The notes below the pieces were generated by a model, which did not search any database, had not been told where the DNA came from, and saw only the letters and a program-made list of their open reading frames with translations. This document shows positions 14,307 through 22,843 of a stretch of 37,375 nt of DNA, piece by piece. The translations under genes were made by a program, and so were the position numbers. Origin of the DNA: a virus; the IMG/VR virus record IMGVR_UViG_3300046028_007538, positions 1-37,375 of that record; one strand, written 5' to 3'. The first letter of the stretch is position 1. Each line of letters begins with the position of its first letter.

Positions 14307-14660
14307 ATGCGGGACACTTTCCAAAAAATGTCCGACCTCGCAGTAGAACTCGAAGCCGATCTTGGTGACCTCGCCCCGCTGGTCACCGAGGAACTCCGCA
14401 CCGGCTGGCACGCCAGCATGGTGAACGCTGAGATGCGCCAGCAGCGCATCAAGGCCGCCAGCGACCGCATCGCCGCAGCACGCAGCACCGTCGACGGCAT
14501 CGGCCAGCACACCATGAGCGTTGATTTCGATTCCTACATCTACTGGAACAACCTCCTACCCGGTTGTTGGAAGGACAAAGGATTCCGCGAGGAATTCAAA
14601 AAAGCCAACCCCCACACCGTCGTCACCACCACCGCCAAGCCGCTGATCGTCGTTCCATGA
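14307..14660 (+). CDS. Hypothetical head protein
   Basis: A 117-residue protein starting MRDTFQKMSDLAVELEADLG. It is helical at the N-terminus (LAVELEADLGDLAPLVTEEL, then a second helix MRQQRIKAASDRIAAARS) and beta-like at the C-terminus. It lies between the capsid and portal genes and overlaps the portal start by ATGA. No family recognised; a minor head or decoration protein is plausible from position. ATG 14328 is an alternative start. Confidence 0.58.
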   Translation: MRDTFQKMSDLAVELEADLGDLAPLVTEELRTGWHASMVNAEMRQQRIKAASDRIAAARSTVDGIGQHTMSVDFDSYIYWNNLLPGCWKDKGFREEFKKANPHTVVTTTAKPLIVVP

Positions 14661-16753
14661 AATCCTCCGCCATTTCAGAAATTATCGGCCTCGTCGAGCA
14701 AGCGGAGACCGACGCAGCGAACTACTGGTCGAGGAAAAATCTCAACTACAACCAGCGCTTCTGCCTCTGGCCAGGGCAAGACGACACAGGCCGCAAAATC
14801 TCGGCCAACCTCGGCAAGGCCGCGTTCCCATGGGATGGGGCAAGTGATTCCCGCATAAGACTTTCCGATATGCTCATCAACGAGCGTGTGCGCCTTCTCA
14901 AGAATTCCTTCGGCCGCGCCCGCCTTGCAGTCCTGCCCACCGAATCCACCGACATCCACGCCGGCAAGAAAGTGGAGACCGTCATCCAGTGGATACTCAA
15001 CTCGCACTGCGCCGCCATGACCAAGCGCGAGATCGAACTCGCCGCAAACATCCGCGAGACCTACGGCCTCGCTGTGATGGGCGTCTTCTGGCGCCGCACC
15101 ACTCGCAACGAAAAACTCACCTTCACGCTCGAGTCCCTCCAGATGCAATACATGGAGACCGGCGACCCGGCTATTGCCATGATGATCGAGGCCATCCTCG
15201 ACCCCACGCAGGAAGAATTCGTCGCCCGCGAGATGGAAAACTTCCTTCCAGGACAAGGCACCGCAGCCAATGTCCGCAAGCTCCGCGAGACCGGAGCGTT
15301 TGAATACGACTCGCCCTACATCTTCGAGAACCTCCCCGACTGGCAGGCTTACGAGCCCTGGGAGGACATCATCTTCCCGCCCTCCACCTACGACCTCCAG
15401 CGGGCACCCTTCATCGCCTGCCGTGAACTCCTCCGCGAAGACGAGCTCCGCGAGCGCGAAATCACCGAGGACTACGACCCACTCTGGATCGAGGAAGCCA
15501 TCAAGCACAAAGGCATCTCCCGCCGCACCGGCCGCAACATGTATCGCATCACCGATACATTCCTGCTCTCCGACGACCGCGATATGATCGAGGTCTGGCG
15601 CGTCTACCAGAAGAAGTGGAACGAAAAAATCGGCGCCATGGAGGTCATCTGCACCCACATCCAGCCCAGCGTCGTGGACCGCGTCGCCAAGTCCGAGGCC
15701 ATGGGCTACGAGCACGGCCAGTATCCTTTTGTGGAGCTCCCGCTCGAGCGCACCAGCCGCCCACTCATCGAAGCCCGAGGCGTGCCCGAGCTCGTCGCCA
15801 CCCAGCAGAGCGAGATCAAGGTGCAGCGCGATTACCGCAGTGACCGCGCCTCACTGACCATTCTGCCTCCGCTCAAAGTCCCCGCCAATCGCGGCAAGAT
15901 GGAGATCGTCCTCGGCCCCGCCAAGCTGCTTCCCGAGCGCCGCCCCGGCGAATTCCAATGGATGGCCCCGCCTGTGAATGACATGGGCACCATCGAAATC
16001 GAAGCCGCCACCCGGCGCGATGTGGACGAATATTTCGGCATTCCCCGCGCCGACATGGCCCCGCAACGAGCACTCCTCGCCCAGCAGGATTTGGTCGATA
16101 CCTGGCTTGCCGACATGGCCCTCATCCTCGGCCAGACCTTCCAGCTCTGCCAACAATACCTCGACGACATCCAGTTCGTGCGAGTCGCCGGCGGCCTGCC
16201 CACACCCTTCCGCGCCAGCCGAGAAGACATCCAAGGGAAATACGACATGCGCCTCGACTTCGACGCCCGCACGCTCGACTCCGAGGCCCTTAAGATCAAA
16301 CTGCAAGGTCTCACCCAGCTCATCCCTCTCGACACGCAAGGCGTCATCGACCGCGCCGGTCTCGTCAAATTCCTCTTCGGTTCCATCGACCCTAATCTCG
16401 CCGGCCTCCTCATCCGCGATGCCGAAGCCGCGAGCCAACAGGAGATGGACGACGAGCAAGTGCAATTTACAAAAATCGCCGCTGGCGCCGAGCCACCGCT
16501 CAAGAGCGAGGGCCAGAATTTCCAACTCCGCCTGCAAACCCTGCAAAACATCATCCAGAGCAACCCAGCGATCCAGCAACGCCTCCAGCAGGATCAAATC
16601 TTCGCCGCCATGCTCAACGCCCGCATGGAGTCCTTCTCCTTCCAAGTCCAACAACAACAAAACGCCCAGATCGGCCGCGTCGGCGCTCAACCCGGCCTGC
16701 AAAAAGTCGCCGAAGAAATGCAACAATCCCCCCAACAACCACCCCCCCAATAA
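14657..16753 (+). CDS. Portal protein
   Basis: A 698-residue protein starting MKSSAISEIIGLVEQAETDA. The N-terminal region (LNYNQRFCLWPGQDDTGRK, RIRLSDMLINERVRLLKNSF) is characteristic of large podovirus-type portals. A central region with FENLPDWQAYEPWEDIIFPP forms the wing and stem, and the long helical C-terminus is glutamine-rich (QVQQQQNAQIGRVG), as in P22-like portals with a barrel. It forms the dodecameric DNA channel at one capsid vertex. The start overlaps the previous stop. Followed six bases later by the first connector gene. Confidence 0.85.
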   Translation: MKSSAISEIIGLVEQAETDAANYWSRKNLNYNQRFCLWPGQDDTGRKISANLGKAAFPWDGASDSRIRLSDMLINERVRLLKNSFGRARLAVLPTESTDIHAGKKVETVIQWILNSHCAAMTKREIELAANIRETYGLAVMGVFWRRTTRNEKLTFTLESLQMQYMETGDPAIAMMIEAILDPTQEEFVAREMENFLPGQGTAANVRKLRETGAFEYDSPYIFENLPDWQAYEPWEDIIFPPSTYDLQRAPFIACRELLREDELREREITEDYDPLWIEEAIKHKGISRRTGRNMYRITDTFLLSDDRDMIEVWRVYQKKWNEKIGAMEVICTHIQPSVVDRVAKSEAMGYEHGQYPFVELPLERTSRPLIEARGVPELVATQQSEIKVQRDYRSDRASLTILPPLKVPANRGKMEIVLGPAKLLPERRPGEFQWMAPPVNDMGTIEIEAATRRDVDEYFGIPRADMAPQRALLAQQDLVDTWLADMALILGQTFQLCQQYLDDIQFVRVAGGLPTPFRASREDIQGKYDMRLDFDARTLDSEALKIKLQGLTQLIPLDTQGVIDRAGLVKFLFGSIDPNLAGLLIRDAEAASQQEMDDEQVQFTKIAAGAEPPLKSEGQNFQLRLQTLQNIIQSNPAIQQRLQQDQIFAAMLNARMESFSFQVQQQQNAQIGRVGAQPGLQKVAEEMQQSPQQPPPQ

Positions 16754-16759
16754 CAACCC

Positions 16760-17605
16760 ATGAGAGCCGTAACATTCCAATCCGTCCTCGACGGAGCCGC
16801 AGCCCGCATCGGGCTTGATCCAACGCAGACTATCCAGCCATCCACGGCGTCTGCGCTTACTGAATATATCAACACCCGCTGCCGCTTTGCTTGGGAAGCC
16901 TACAAATGGCCTGAGCTTTCGGCTATCGAGAAGCGGCAGTTCCGCCCGACTTTTGATGCGGCAATCGTTTACGCCGTTGGCGCAGAGGTTTTTTACCTTG
17001 GCCAATACTACCGCAAAATCACTGTTGGCTTGGCTGGCGTGCTGCCTACCGTCACGGCGACATGGACCTCGGCCGCGACCCTCACCGATTTCGTGCGGTC
17101 GATTGACTTTGACCAAACCTTTACGGCCACATCGAGCACCGTAAAGGCCACGCCGATTGGCGAGGTGATGCATGTTTACCGGCAGGACCCCCGCGTGGTG
17201 CGCTACGCCGAGCGTGTCAACTTTTGGGTCACAGACTCGGGGGCCATCGTCGGTCCGACGCAGTTCACAAATGCGACGCCGAACGAGGTGTATGTGGAGT
17301 TCACGATCCGTCCGACAATGTTCAACACCTCCTCCAACGACGAGGACTTCCCTCGCGTGATTTCCGAGTATGTCAAATTCTCGGCTGCCGCCGACGCTCT
17401 GCGCGAAGACGGGCAGTTCGACAAAGCCTCCTACATGGATGGCCTCGCCGCCGATGCGCTCCAGAAGGAGATGGACATCATCGAGCTCAAGCAGGGCCAG
17501 ACTCGCTTGCAGGGCAACCGCCGCGACCTCTTCCCAAGCACTCCGATGCAGCGTGCATCGTCCAGCCCCGTCGCCAGCGCACTCGACAAAGCCGCCCGCC
17601 AGTAA
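16760..17605 (+). CDS. Head-tail connector or tail-tube protein 1
   Basis: A 281-residue protein starting MRAVTFQSVLDGAAARIGLD. The N-terminal signature (LD-x3-AR-x-GIDP/GLDP) and the C-terminal F-x2-AADALREDGQFDKASYMDG helix are shared with the next gene, so the two are paralogues from a duplication. Location directly after the portal fits an adaptor (P22 gp4-like or T7 gp11-like) that joins portal to nozzle. The middle part is beta-rich and contains many Thr residues. Family assignment is by pattern and order. Confidence 0.65.
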   Translation: MRAVTFQSVLDGAAARIGLDPTQTIQPSTASALTEYINTRCRFAWEAYKWPELSAIEKRQFRPTFDAAIVYAVGAEVFYLGQYYRKITVGLAGVLPTVTATWTSAATLTDFVRSIDFDQTFTATSSTVKATPIGEVMHVYRQDPRVVRYAERVNFWVTDSGAIVGPTQFTNATPNEVYVEFTIRPTMFNTSSNDEDFPRVISEYVKFSAAADALREDGQFDKASYMDGLAADALQKEMDIIELKQGQTRLQGNRRDLFPSTPMQRASSSPVASALDKAARQ

Positions 17606-17608
17606 CGC

Positions 17609-18553
17609 ATGAAAACCGTCCGCCTCCAGCAGCTCCTCGATAGCATTACAGCCAGGGCAGGGATCGATCCCAACCTGCCTGAGAATGCGCGTCGCGGGGC
17701 GCTGGTGATGGACTATGTGCAGGAGGCCGTCAACTACGCTTGGACTTTTTTCGATTGGCCAGAGATCAACCATATCGAGGAGCGCATCGTTCTGGGTGCA
17801 GGCTTTGCCGAAGGTGGCTACACCTACGAGAGCGATTATGCCGGGACCGTCTCCTACATTGGCCGCGCCATCGAGGGCAGCACATTTGACCAAGCCGTGT
17901 GGCGTATCAAGCGCGTCACCACCAATGCCGCCGGAGCAGCGCTCAACATCGACACCGCACTCAATGTGGCGTGGAACAACCGACTCACCGCAACCTATGT
18001 CGAGGATAGCCAAAACTCGCCATCCACCGAGATTCCGTATGTGTTGATTTACTCGGAGGGCCGCACGCCCATTGGCGCAGTCTCTGCCGTGTATGCGTCA
18101 AACCCCGACACCTCGCTCGCGTATTCGCTGAAATTCAGCGTCACCGAAGACCGGATCTTGATTACCGATACCGCCTACGCTGGCGGCACGGTTTACATCA
18201 GCTTCTGCGAGCCAGTGCCGGAACTCACTATCGCCAGCTACGAGGCCCAGACTGCCTATGCGAGCGGCGACCTCGTTTACCACAACCCCACCGGCGACTG
18301 CTACCGCGCCACCCTCGCCACCACCGGCAATGTGCCAACGAATACCGGCTACTGGTCGAAGCAAGCCATCCCGTTTTTTCTCGGAGATTACATCAAGACC
18401 TCCGGCCTTGCCTCTATCATGCTCGAAGAGCCCGGCCTGGAGAACAAATCCAACTACCTCACCGCCCGCGCCGAGGGTCAACTCCTCAAGGCCATGGACG
18501 ACGCCTGGCTCCGCAAAGGCGAGATCCGCCGCTACTCCGCGCAGTTCCAATAA
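17609..18553 (+). CDS. Head-tail connector paralogue with a carbohydrate-binding-like insert
   Basis: A 314-residue protein starting MKTVRLQQLLDSITARAGID. It starts three bases after its paralogue and shares its N-terminal and C-terminal signatures. Unique to this copy is residues 209-251: ASYEAQTAYASGDLVYHN followed by CYRATLATTGNVPTNTGYWS. The A-Y-x2-GD-x-V, C-Y-R-A and a final W-S are the pattern of a CBM5/12-type (chitin-binding-like) module, placed in an exposed loop. It may decorate the tail and bind surface glycans; that function is inferred. Confidence 0.66.
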   Translation: MKTVRLQQLLDSITARAGIDPNLPENARRGALVMDYVQEAVNYAWTFFDWPEINHIEERIVLGAGFAEGGYTYESDYAGTVSYIGRAIEGSTFDQAVWRIKRVTTNAAGAALNIDTALNVAWNNRLTATYVEDSQNSPSTEIPYVLIYSEGRTPIGAVSAVYASNPDTSLAYSLKFSVTEDRILITDTAYAGGTVYISFCEPVPELTIASYEAQTAYASGDLVYHNPTGDCYRATLATTGNVPTNTGYWSKQAIPFFLGDYIKTSGLASIMLEEPGLENKSNYLTARAEGQLLKAMDDAWLRKGEIRRYSAQFQ

Positions 18554-18559
18554 CCCCCC

Positions 18560-18584
18560 TTGACACCCCACCCGATAATAAAAG
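18560..18584 (+). promoter_or_regulatory. Promoter-like motif TTGACA-N9-ATAATAAAAG
   Basis: TTGACA (18560-18565) and ATAATAAAAG (18575-18584) are separated by nine bases. The same arrangement with ten bases occurs at 23649-23674. The spacing is much shorter than a sigma70 promoter needs, so the meaning is open. The first gene after it starts at 18592. Confidence 0.4.
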
Positions 18585-18591
18585 TAACCCC

Positions 18592-18879
18592 ATGAGCAAC
18601 CCCACCGTCCAAATCGCCGCCCGCTCCTCTGCTGGCATCGTGCAACCCGTCCAAGCCACATCAGATGGGGCTCTGCGAGTCACCACCGGATTTCCAGTTC
18701 CTCTCTACGACAAGTTTGAAGTCTTCAAAGTCGGTGCCACGAACAACACCAATTACACCGAATACTCCTTCGCCGGAACCGCAGTCGCCCGCATCCGCAT
18801 GACCTATTTCGGCGGCGTTCCCACGACAGACAACACCCAGCTCCAAACCTCCTTCGTTCAGTATCCCCCATTCGCGTAA
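18592..18879 (+). CDS. Hypothetical tail-region protein
   Basis: A 95-residue protein starting MSNPTVQIAARSSAGIVQPV. It is beta-rich and lacks cysteines (RVTTGFPVPLYDKFEVFKV, TVARIRMTYFGGVP). Found at the start of the tail-fibre region after the promoter-like motif. Likely a minor virion protein or fibre attachment factor; no family recognised. Confidence 0.55.
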   Translation: MSNPTVQIAARSSAGIVQPVQATSDGALRVTTGFPVPLYDKFEVFKVGATNNTNYTEYSFAGTAVARIRMTYFGGVPTTDNTQLQTSFVQYPPFA

Positions 18880-18881
18880 CC

Positions 18882-19154
18882 ATGTCGCAAGTTTCGTTCG
18901 ATCCCCTCACTGGAAACATGATCTCGACCACCGCCCAGGTGGCGCAGCTCGACTCCTCGGGCCAAATCTCCGGCACGATGATCCCGGACGATTTCGACGA
19001 TGTGCAGAGGTTCGACACCGTGGCCGCCTTCCCGCCCGTGGGCGTCGTAGCCCGTATCTATTTTCCAGCAGACACCAACATCCCGCACCGTTGGGATCCG
19101 CCCACACTTTCCTACATACCCATCGTCGCCGATTCGGACGGCGGTGAGTTTTGA
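18882..19154 (+). CDS. Hypothetical tail-region protein
   Basis: A 90-residue protein starting MSQVSFDPLTGNMISTTAQV, two bases after the preceding stop. TAQVAQLDSSGQISGTMIP resembles the spacer and linker repeats seen in phage fibre and baseplate proteins, and the C-terminal part PPVGVVARIYFPADTNIPHR is beta-rich with a WDPPTLSYIPI end. It may adorn or attach the tail fibre. No family recognised. Confidence 0.55.
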   Translation: MSQVSFDPLTGNMISTTAQVAQLDSSGQISGTMIPDDFDDVQRFDTVAAFPPVGVVARIYFPADTNIPHRWDPPTLSYIPIVADSDGGEF

Positions 19155-19202
19155 AGGAGTAACCCCGCAGTAACAACCCCCCCATAGAAAGCATCCAATA
19201 AC

Positions 19203-19955
19203 ATGCCCTCAAACATTCGCATTAAACGCAGGCTGACCGGTGCAGCCGGAGCTCCTGCAAGTCTCCTCTCAGGTGAGCAAGCCTACAACAAAGTTGACGG
19301 AATCCTCTACATCGGCGACGGCTCCGCAGTCGTGCCAGTAGGCGGTTCGCACTTCGCGACAGCAGCAGCCCTCGCCAGCGAGTCCAGCGCACGCGTTTCA
19401 GCCGTATCGGCAGAAGCCAGCCGCGCCACCGCAGCGGAATCCGCCCTCGGAACACGCATCGACAATGTCCTCAGCAATGTGGACGGTGCAGCCCTCGACT
19501 CCCTCACAGAGGTTGTCTCGGCCTTCCAATCGGCAGACAGCACGCTCAACGGTGCTATCACCAGCCTCGCTTCCAGCGCTTCCAGCGCCCTCACCACAGA
19601 GGTGAACCGTGCGACCGCAGCCGAAGGCGTCATCGCCGCGAATCTTGCCACCGAGATCACCGACCGCGCCGCAGCCGACACGACCCTCCAGGGCAATATC
19701 AACACCGTTGCAGGCAATCTCTCCACAGAGACCTCCGCTCGCACCAGTGCCGACAGCACCTTGACATCGAACCTCTCGAGCGAAATCTCGCGTGCGACCG
19801 CCGCTGAAGGCGTCATCGCCGCCAATTTGGCGACAGAGATCACGGATCGCGCCGCAGCAGTCTCCTCCGAGGCCAGCACACGCGCTTCGGCCGACTCAGC
19901 CCTCGATTCGCGTCTCGACGCCATCGAAGCCGAAATCGACGGCGGCAGCTTCTAA
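19203..19955 (+). CDS. Tail-fibre-like coiled-coil protein
   Basis: A 250-residue protein starting MPSNIRIKRRLTGAAGAPAS. The first 35 residues (IRIKRR, a GAPASLLSGEQAYNK segment, LYIGDGS) are the N-terminal domain of phage fibre and hyaluronidase-like proteins that fixes the protein to the virion. The rest is low-complexity Ala/Ser/Thr/Glu heptad repeats (SRATAAES, EITDRAAA), predicted as a trimeric coiled-coil shaft. Two 22-codon DNA repeats (19611-19676 and 19794-19859) lie in it. No distal receptor domain is present, so the tip may come from another protein. Confidence 0.7.
   Translation: MPSNIRIKRRLTGAAGAPASLLSGEQAYNKVDGILYIGDGSAVVPVGGSHFATAAALASESSARVSAVSAEASRATAAESALGTRIDNVLSNVDGAALDSLTEVVSAFQSADSTLNGAITSLASSASSALTTEVNRATAAEGVIAANLATEITDRAAADTTLQGNINTVAGNLSTETSARTSADSTLTSNLSSEISRATAAEGVIAANLATEITDRAAAVSSEASTRASADSALDSRLDAIEAEIDGGSF
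19611..19859 (+). repeat. Two diverged 66-base repeats in the fibre shaft
   Basis: Copies at 19611-19676 and 19794-19859 both encode the same 22 residues, beginning ATAAEGVIAANL and ending EITDRAAA, with mostly synonymous differences. They are 183 bases apart and in frame, indicating an old internal duplication of the coiled-coil shaft. Confidence 0.8.
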
Positions 19956-20055
19956 GCTCCCTCCCTCCCCACAGCGGTGGCGCGGTTCATCCCGCGCCAT
20001 CGCTCCACGGGGCCCCTTTCTTAAAACTTAATCCTTAAAACTTAAAACTTCCCAA
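19956..20055 (+). other. Intergenic stretch with TTAAAACTTAA-type repeats
   Basis: The 100-base gap contains CTTAAAACTTAATCC followed by CTTAAAACTTAAAACTTCC close to the next start. The rest is GC-rich without a clear hairpin. It may be a promoter or translational leader; the function is unknown. Confidence 0.25.
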
Positions 20056-20424
20056 ATGGCCACGGTCCTCAAGCTCCTTCGCACCACGGTTCCAGGCCGA
20101 GTGCCCACCGCCGCGCAAGTGGCCCAGGGCTCCCTCGCCCTCAACCTCGCCGACCGGCGTCTGTATTCCAAAGACCACACCAACGAAGTTTTCCGCCTCG
20201 CCCGCCCCCGCGACCCCTCCGACTACCAGCTCCTCCACGCCGTGGACGGCGACCATCTCTACCTCGGCCGCCTCGCCTGGGCAGACTACCCCGCCTCCGG
20301 CCCCGCCGAGGACTCCACCGCCTGGACCATCTACAAAATTTCCACCAACTCCGCAGGCAATGTCCTTTCGGAGCAATCCGCCACCGGCGCGTGGTCGAAC
20401 AAACAATCTCTCACCTACAGCTAA
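20056..20424 (+). CDS. Tail-fibre N-terminal-domain protein
   Basis: A 122-residue protein starting MATVLKLLRTTVPGRVPTAA. The segment LKLLRTTVPGRVPTAAQ followed by QGSLALNLADRRLYSKDH is the virion-anchoring domain of phage tail fibres, similar to the N-terminus of the preceding protein. The remainder is short and beta-rich, ending with a W-S-N-K-Q-S motif. It is probably a small adaptor or fibre base. Starts three bases after the TTAAAACTTCCCAA leader. Confidence 0.6.
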   Translation: MATVLKLLRTTVPGRVPTAAQVAQGSLALNLADRRLYSKDHTNEVFRLARPRDPSDYQLLHAVDGDHLYLGRLAWADYPASGPAEDSTAWTIYKISTNSAGNVLSEQSATGAWSNKQSLTYS

Positions 20425-20427
20425 AAC

Positions 20428-20940
20428 ATGATCGCCACACCCATCCTCTCCGGTGCCTCTGGCACAAAGACCCTCGCGGTATTCACCCCGCGCCATAGCT
20501 CGCCGCCAGCGACTCTGTTTGCCACTCTCGACACGCGCAACTCGGTTGCCGTGCTCGATTTTGACTCTGCCACCGACGAGAGCGCAATCTTCCCGTCAAT
20601 CGTCCCAGAGGCGGCTGACCTTGCCAGCGGCTTGAGCGTGCGAATCACATGGATGGCGACCACCGCCACCACTGGCAATGTTCGGTGGCGCGTAGCATTG
20701 GAGCGCGGCAACACCGACCTCGATGCTGACAGCTTCGACACCGCTGCCGAGGGCAATGGCGCGGCAAACGGCACAAGCGGCATTCCAACTACGACCAGCA
20801 TCTCACTCACCACCCTCGACAGCGTGGCAGTCGGTGAGCCTTACCGGATCAGAATTTCTCGCGTCGGCAGCGATGCCACAAACGACACCATGACAGGCGA
20901 TGCCGAGTTGATCGCCGTCGAAGTAAGGAGCGCGGCGTAA
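20428..20940 (+). CDS. Hypothetical virion protein
   Basis: A 170-residue protein starting MIATPILSGASGTKTLAVFT. It is beta-strand-rich with many threonines (ISLTTLDSVAVGEPYRIRIS, SDATNDTMTGDAEL), consistent with a jelly-roll or fibre module. It starts three bases after its neighbour's stop. Similar sequences occur in phage receptor-binding regions, but no family is firmly recognised. Confidence 0.55.
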   Translation: MIATPILSGASGTKTLAVFTPRHSSPPATLFATLDTRNSVAVLDFDSATDESAIFPSIVPEAADLASGLSVRITWMATTATTGNVRWRVALERGNTDLDADSFDTAAEGNGAANGTSGIPTTTSISLTTLDSVAVGEPYRIRISRVGSDATNDTMTGDAELIAVEVRSAA

Positions 20941-20942
20941 TT

Positions 20943-21611
20943 ATGGCTTACGAATTCACAGCGGCCAACTTGCGACACTTAAGTGTGGCCGACACGGCGG
21001 CACTCGACATTACAGGCAGTATTACATTGTCAGCGTTTGTTAAAAGTTCTGGAAGTTTTGCCTCAAATCGAGGCGTAATAGCAAAATACCAAAATAATCC
21101 TACCCTTAATCAGAGGAGTTATAATATTTTTGTAAACAATACCGGGCTTCCGAGCTTTGTCATTAGTTCAAGCGGAACATTTGAATCCGCAAATTTAATC
21201 GCGGGAACAAATTCCATTGGGACAAATTGGACTAATTTATGCGCAACATTTAATCCATCAACAAGACAAGAGTTATTTTTAAATGGAGTAAGCGAAGCCT
21301 TGAAAACGAGCAGCGTTGCTGCAAGTATTTTTTCTGGCTCCGCTCCGCTTTGGATCGGAGCGCAAAATGACATCGTTACAGCAAACGCCCATTGGGATGG
21401 TTTAATAGCCGAAGTCGGCATCTGGAACGTAGTCCTCACCGCCGCCGAAATCGCCTCCCTCGCCAAAGGCATGACCTGCGACAAAATCCGTCCTCAATCG
21501 CTTGTCTTTTACGCCCCTCTCGTCCGCGACCTCATCGACGCCAAAGGCGGATTGACCATCACCAACAACAACGGCGCAACAGTTGCCAACCATCCACGCA
21601 TCTACCCATGA
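20943..21611 (+). CDS. LamG-like (concanavalin-fold) tail protein
   Basis: A 222-residue protein starting MAYEFTAANLRHLSVADTAA. The order SVADTAALDITGSITLSAFV, NWTNLCATFNPSTRQELFLN, PLWIGAQND and WDGLIAEVGIWNVVLTAAE is the LamG/jelly-roll lectin-type domain, with the final GLIAEVGIWNVVLT segment especially characteristic. Such domains bind carbohydrate and are frequent in phage tails. About 21040-21400 is AT-rich while both ends are GC-rich, so the domain interior may come from a different source. The stop overlaps the next start. Confidence 0.82.
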   Translation: MAYEFTAANLRHLSVADTAALDITGSITLSAFVKSSGSFASNRGVIAKYQNNPTLNQRSYNIFVNNTGLPSFVISSSGTFESANLIAGTNSIGTNWTNLCATFNPSTRQELFLNGVSEALKTSSVAASIFSGSAPLWIGAQNDIVTANAHWDGLIAEVGIWNVVLTAAEIASLAKGMTCDKIRPQSLVFYAPLVRDLIDAKGGLTITNNNGATVANHPRIYP

Positions 21612-22021
21612 TTTACCTCAACACCACCACCAACGAACTACGCGAACTCCCCGAGAGCTACATCGCCGCACTCATCGTCGCCGGGAACCCTAAAGCCGAG
21701 CAATGGCAAGCAGCGCCACTAAAGCCAAGCGAAGACGCCGTGTGGCAAGACGGCCAATGGATCACGCCATCCGCGCCCACCTACACCGCCGAGGAATGGA
21801 CCGACTCCCAAGGCTACGGTGGCAACCGCTCCACCACGATGCTCTATCAAAAGCTTCGCCTCGACGCCTCCGCGAAATCCTCGCCCAAGCTCGTCGCAGT
21901 CCAAGGCTGGCTCGACGGAATGATTGCCCTCGGCCTTGCCCCTGCCGCCAGCAACTGGCCCGCCGCACCGCACTCCTTCGAGGCAACGCTCACCGAAACA
22001 CTCACCATCCTAAACTCCTAA
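21608..22021 (+). CDS. Hypothetical tail-region protein
   Basis: A 137-residue protein starting MIYLNTTTNELRELPESYIA, coupled to the LamG gene by ATGA. A W-x6-W pattern (QWQAAPLKPSEDAVWQDGQW) occurs early. The second half is helical (MLYQKLRLDASAKSSPKLVA then VQGWLDGMIALGLAP). It may act as a chaperone or assembly factor for the fibre, because tail-fibre assembly genes often follow receptor-binding genes. No family recognised. Confidence 0.55.
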   Translation: MIYLNTTTNELRELPESYIAALIVAGNPKAEQWQAAPLKPSEDAVWQDGQWITPSAPTYTAEEWTDSQGYGGNRSTTMLYQKLRLDASAKSSPKLVAVQGWLDGMIALGLAPAASNWPAAPHSFEATLTETLTILNS

Positions 22022-22025
22022 AACC

Positions 22026-22646
22026 ATGGCCAACGAACTTAATATCGCGCTCGCAAAATCGGGCCTCACCGTCACCGCCCAACGCTACCAATCCGGCGCT
22101 GCCGTAGGCTCTGCCATCTCCTGCCCCGAAGTCGGCACCAGTGGATTCTACTCAGGCAACATGACCGGCACGGCTGGCACCTACCAAGTCGCATTCCTCG
22201 CATCCGCCGCCAATGTCGGCAGCGGCAGCATCGTGTGGGACGGCACCGCCGAAGTCGCCCCCAGCACCCTCACCGCCGCGCAGGTAAACGCGGAGGCTGA
22301 CACAGCCCTTGCCGATGTTGGCCTGACAAACACCGTTACCGGGCGCATCGATGCCGCGATCTCATCAAGGCTCGCGCCAAGCGGCACGCTGGCAACCGTC
22401 ACGACATTGACCAACGCGCCGACCGTCCCAACCGCCGCCGCCATCGCCACACAAGTCCGCACCGAACTTGCCACCGAACTCGCCCGAGTGGACGCCGGCA
22501 TCAGCACCCGCGCCACCCCGGCCAGCATCCCTGCCGCAGACATCACGGCCATCAAGGCTAAAACCGACGCCCTCGTCACCGACCGCCTCGCCCAGGTCTC
22601 CACCGTCTCGACCACCGGAGCGCAGCTCGCCGCCGCCCTCAGCTAA
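22026..22646 (+). CDS. Ala/Thr-rich virion protein with coiled-coil segments
   Basis: A 206-residue protein starting MANELNIALAKSGLTVTAQR. The first 80 residues are beta-rich (GTYQVAFLASAANVGSGSIV). The rest is alanine- and threonine-rich (TAAAIATQVRTELATELARV), a repeated phage fibre/baseplate pattern. It precedes the lysis genes and probably completes the receptor-binding cluster. A functional domain is not recognised. Confidence 0.6.
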   Translation: MANELNIALAKSGLTVTAQRYQSGAAVGSAISCPEVGTSGFYSGNMTGTAGTYQVAFLASAANVGSGSIVWDGTAEVAPSTLTAAQVNAEADTALADVGLTNTVTGRIDAAISSRLAPSGTLATVTTLTNAPTVPTAAAIATQVRTELATELARVDAGISTRATPASIPAADITAIKAKTDALVTDRLAQVSTVSTTGAQLAAALS

Positions 22647-22647
22647 C

Positions 22648-22827
22648 ATGGACACGCACCAAGCCACAGCCTCGTTCACCGGCCTGCTCGCTACAGCGAC
22701 GGGGCTCACGGTCTCCATGCTGCCGGAGCTCGAGGCGTGGTTGCGTGTGGCCTCGCTCGTCATCGGCTGCCTGGTCGGCCTCGCCTCGCTCTACGCCATC
22801 CTCCGCAACAGAAAACACCCCCAATAA
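22648..22827 (+). CDS. Holin-like membrane protein 1
   Basis: A 59-residue protein starting MDTHQATASFTGLLATATGL. Two hydrophobic segments (FTGLLATATGLTVSMLP and VASLVIGCLVGLASLYAIL) with a basic RNRKHPQ tail fit a small two-helix holin-like protein. It starts one base after the preceding stop, at the head of the lysis cassette. Definitive holin assignment needs lysis data. Confidence 0.65.
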   Translation: MDTHQATASFTGLLATATGLTVSMLPELEAWLRVASLVIGCLVGLASLYAILRNRKHPQ

Positions 22828-22843
22828 ACCCCAATGATCCCCT

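Noticed and set aside
15851-18013. Long open frame on the minus strand (720 codons) opposite the portal and connector genes
   Set aside because: It is antisense to three well-supported virion genes and its composition is that of a shadow of GC-rich codons; no domain is visible.
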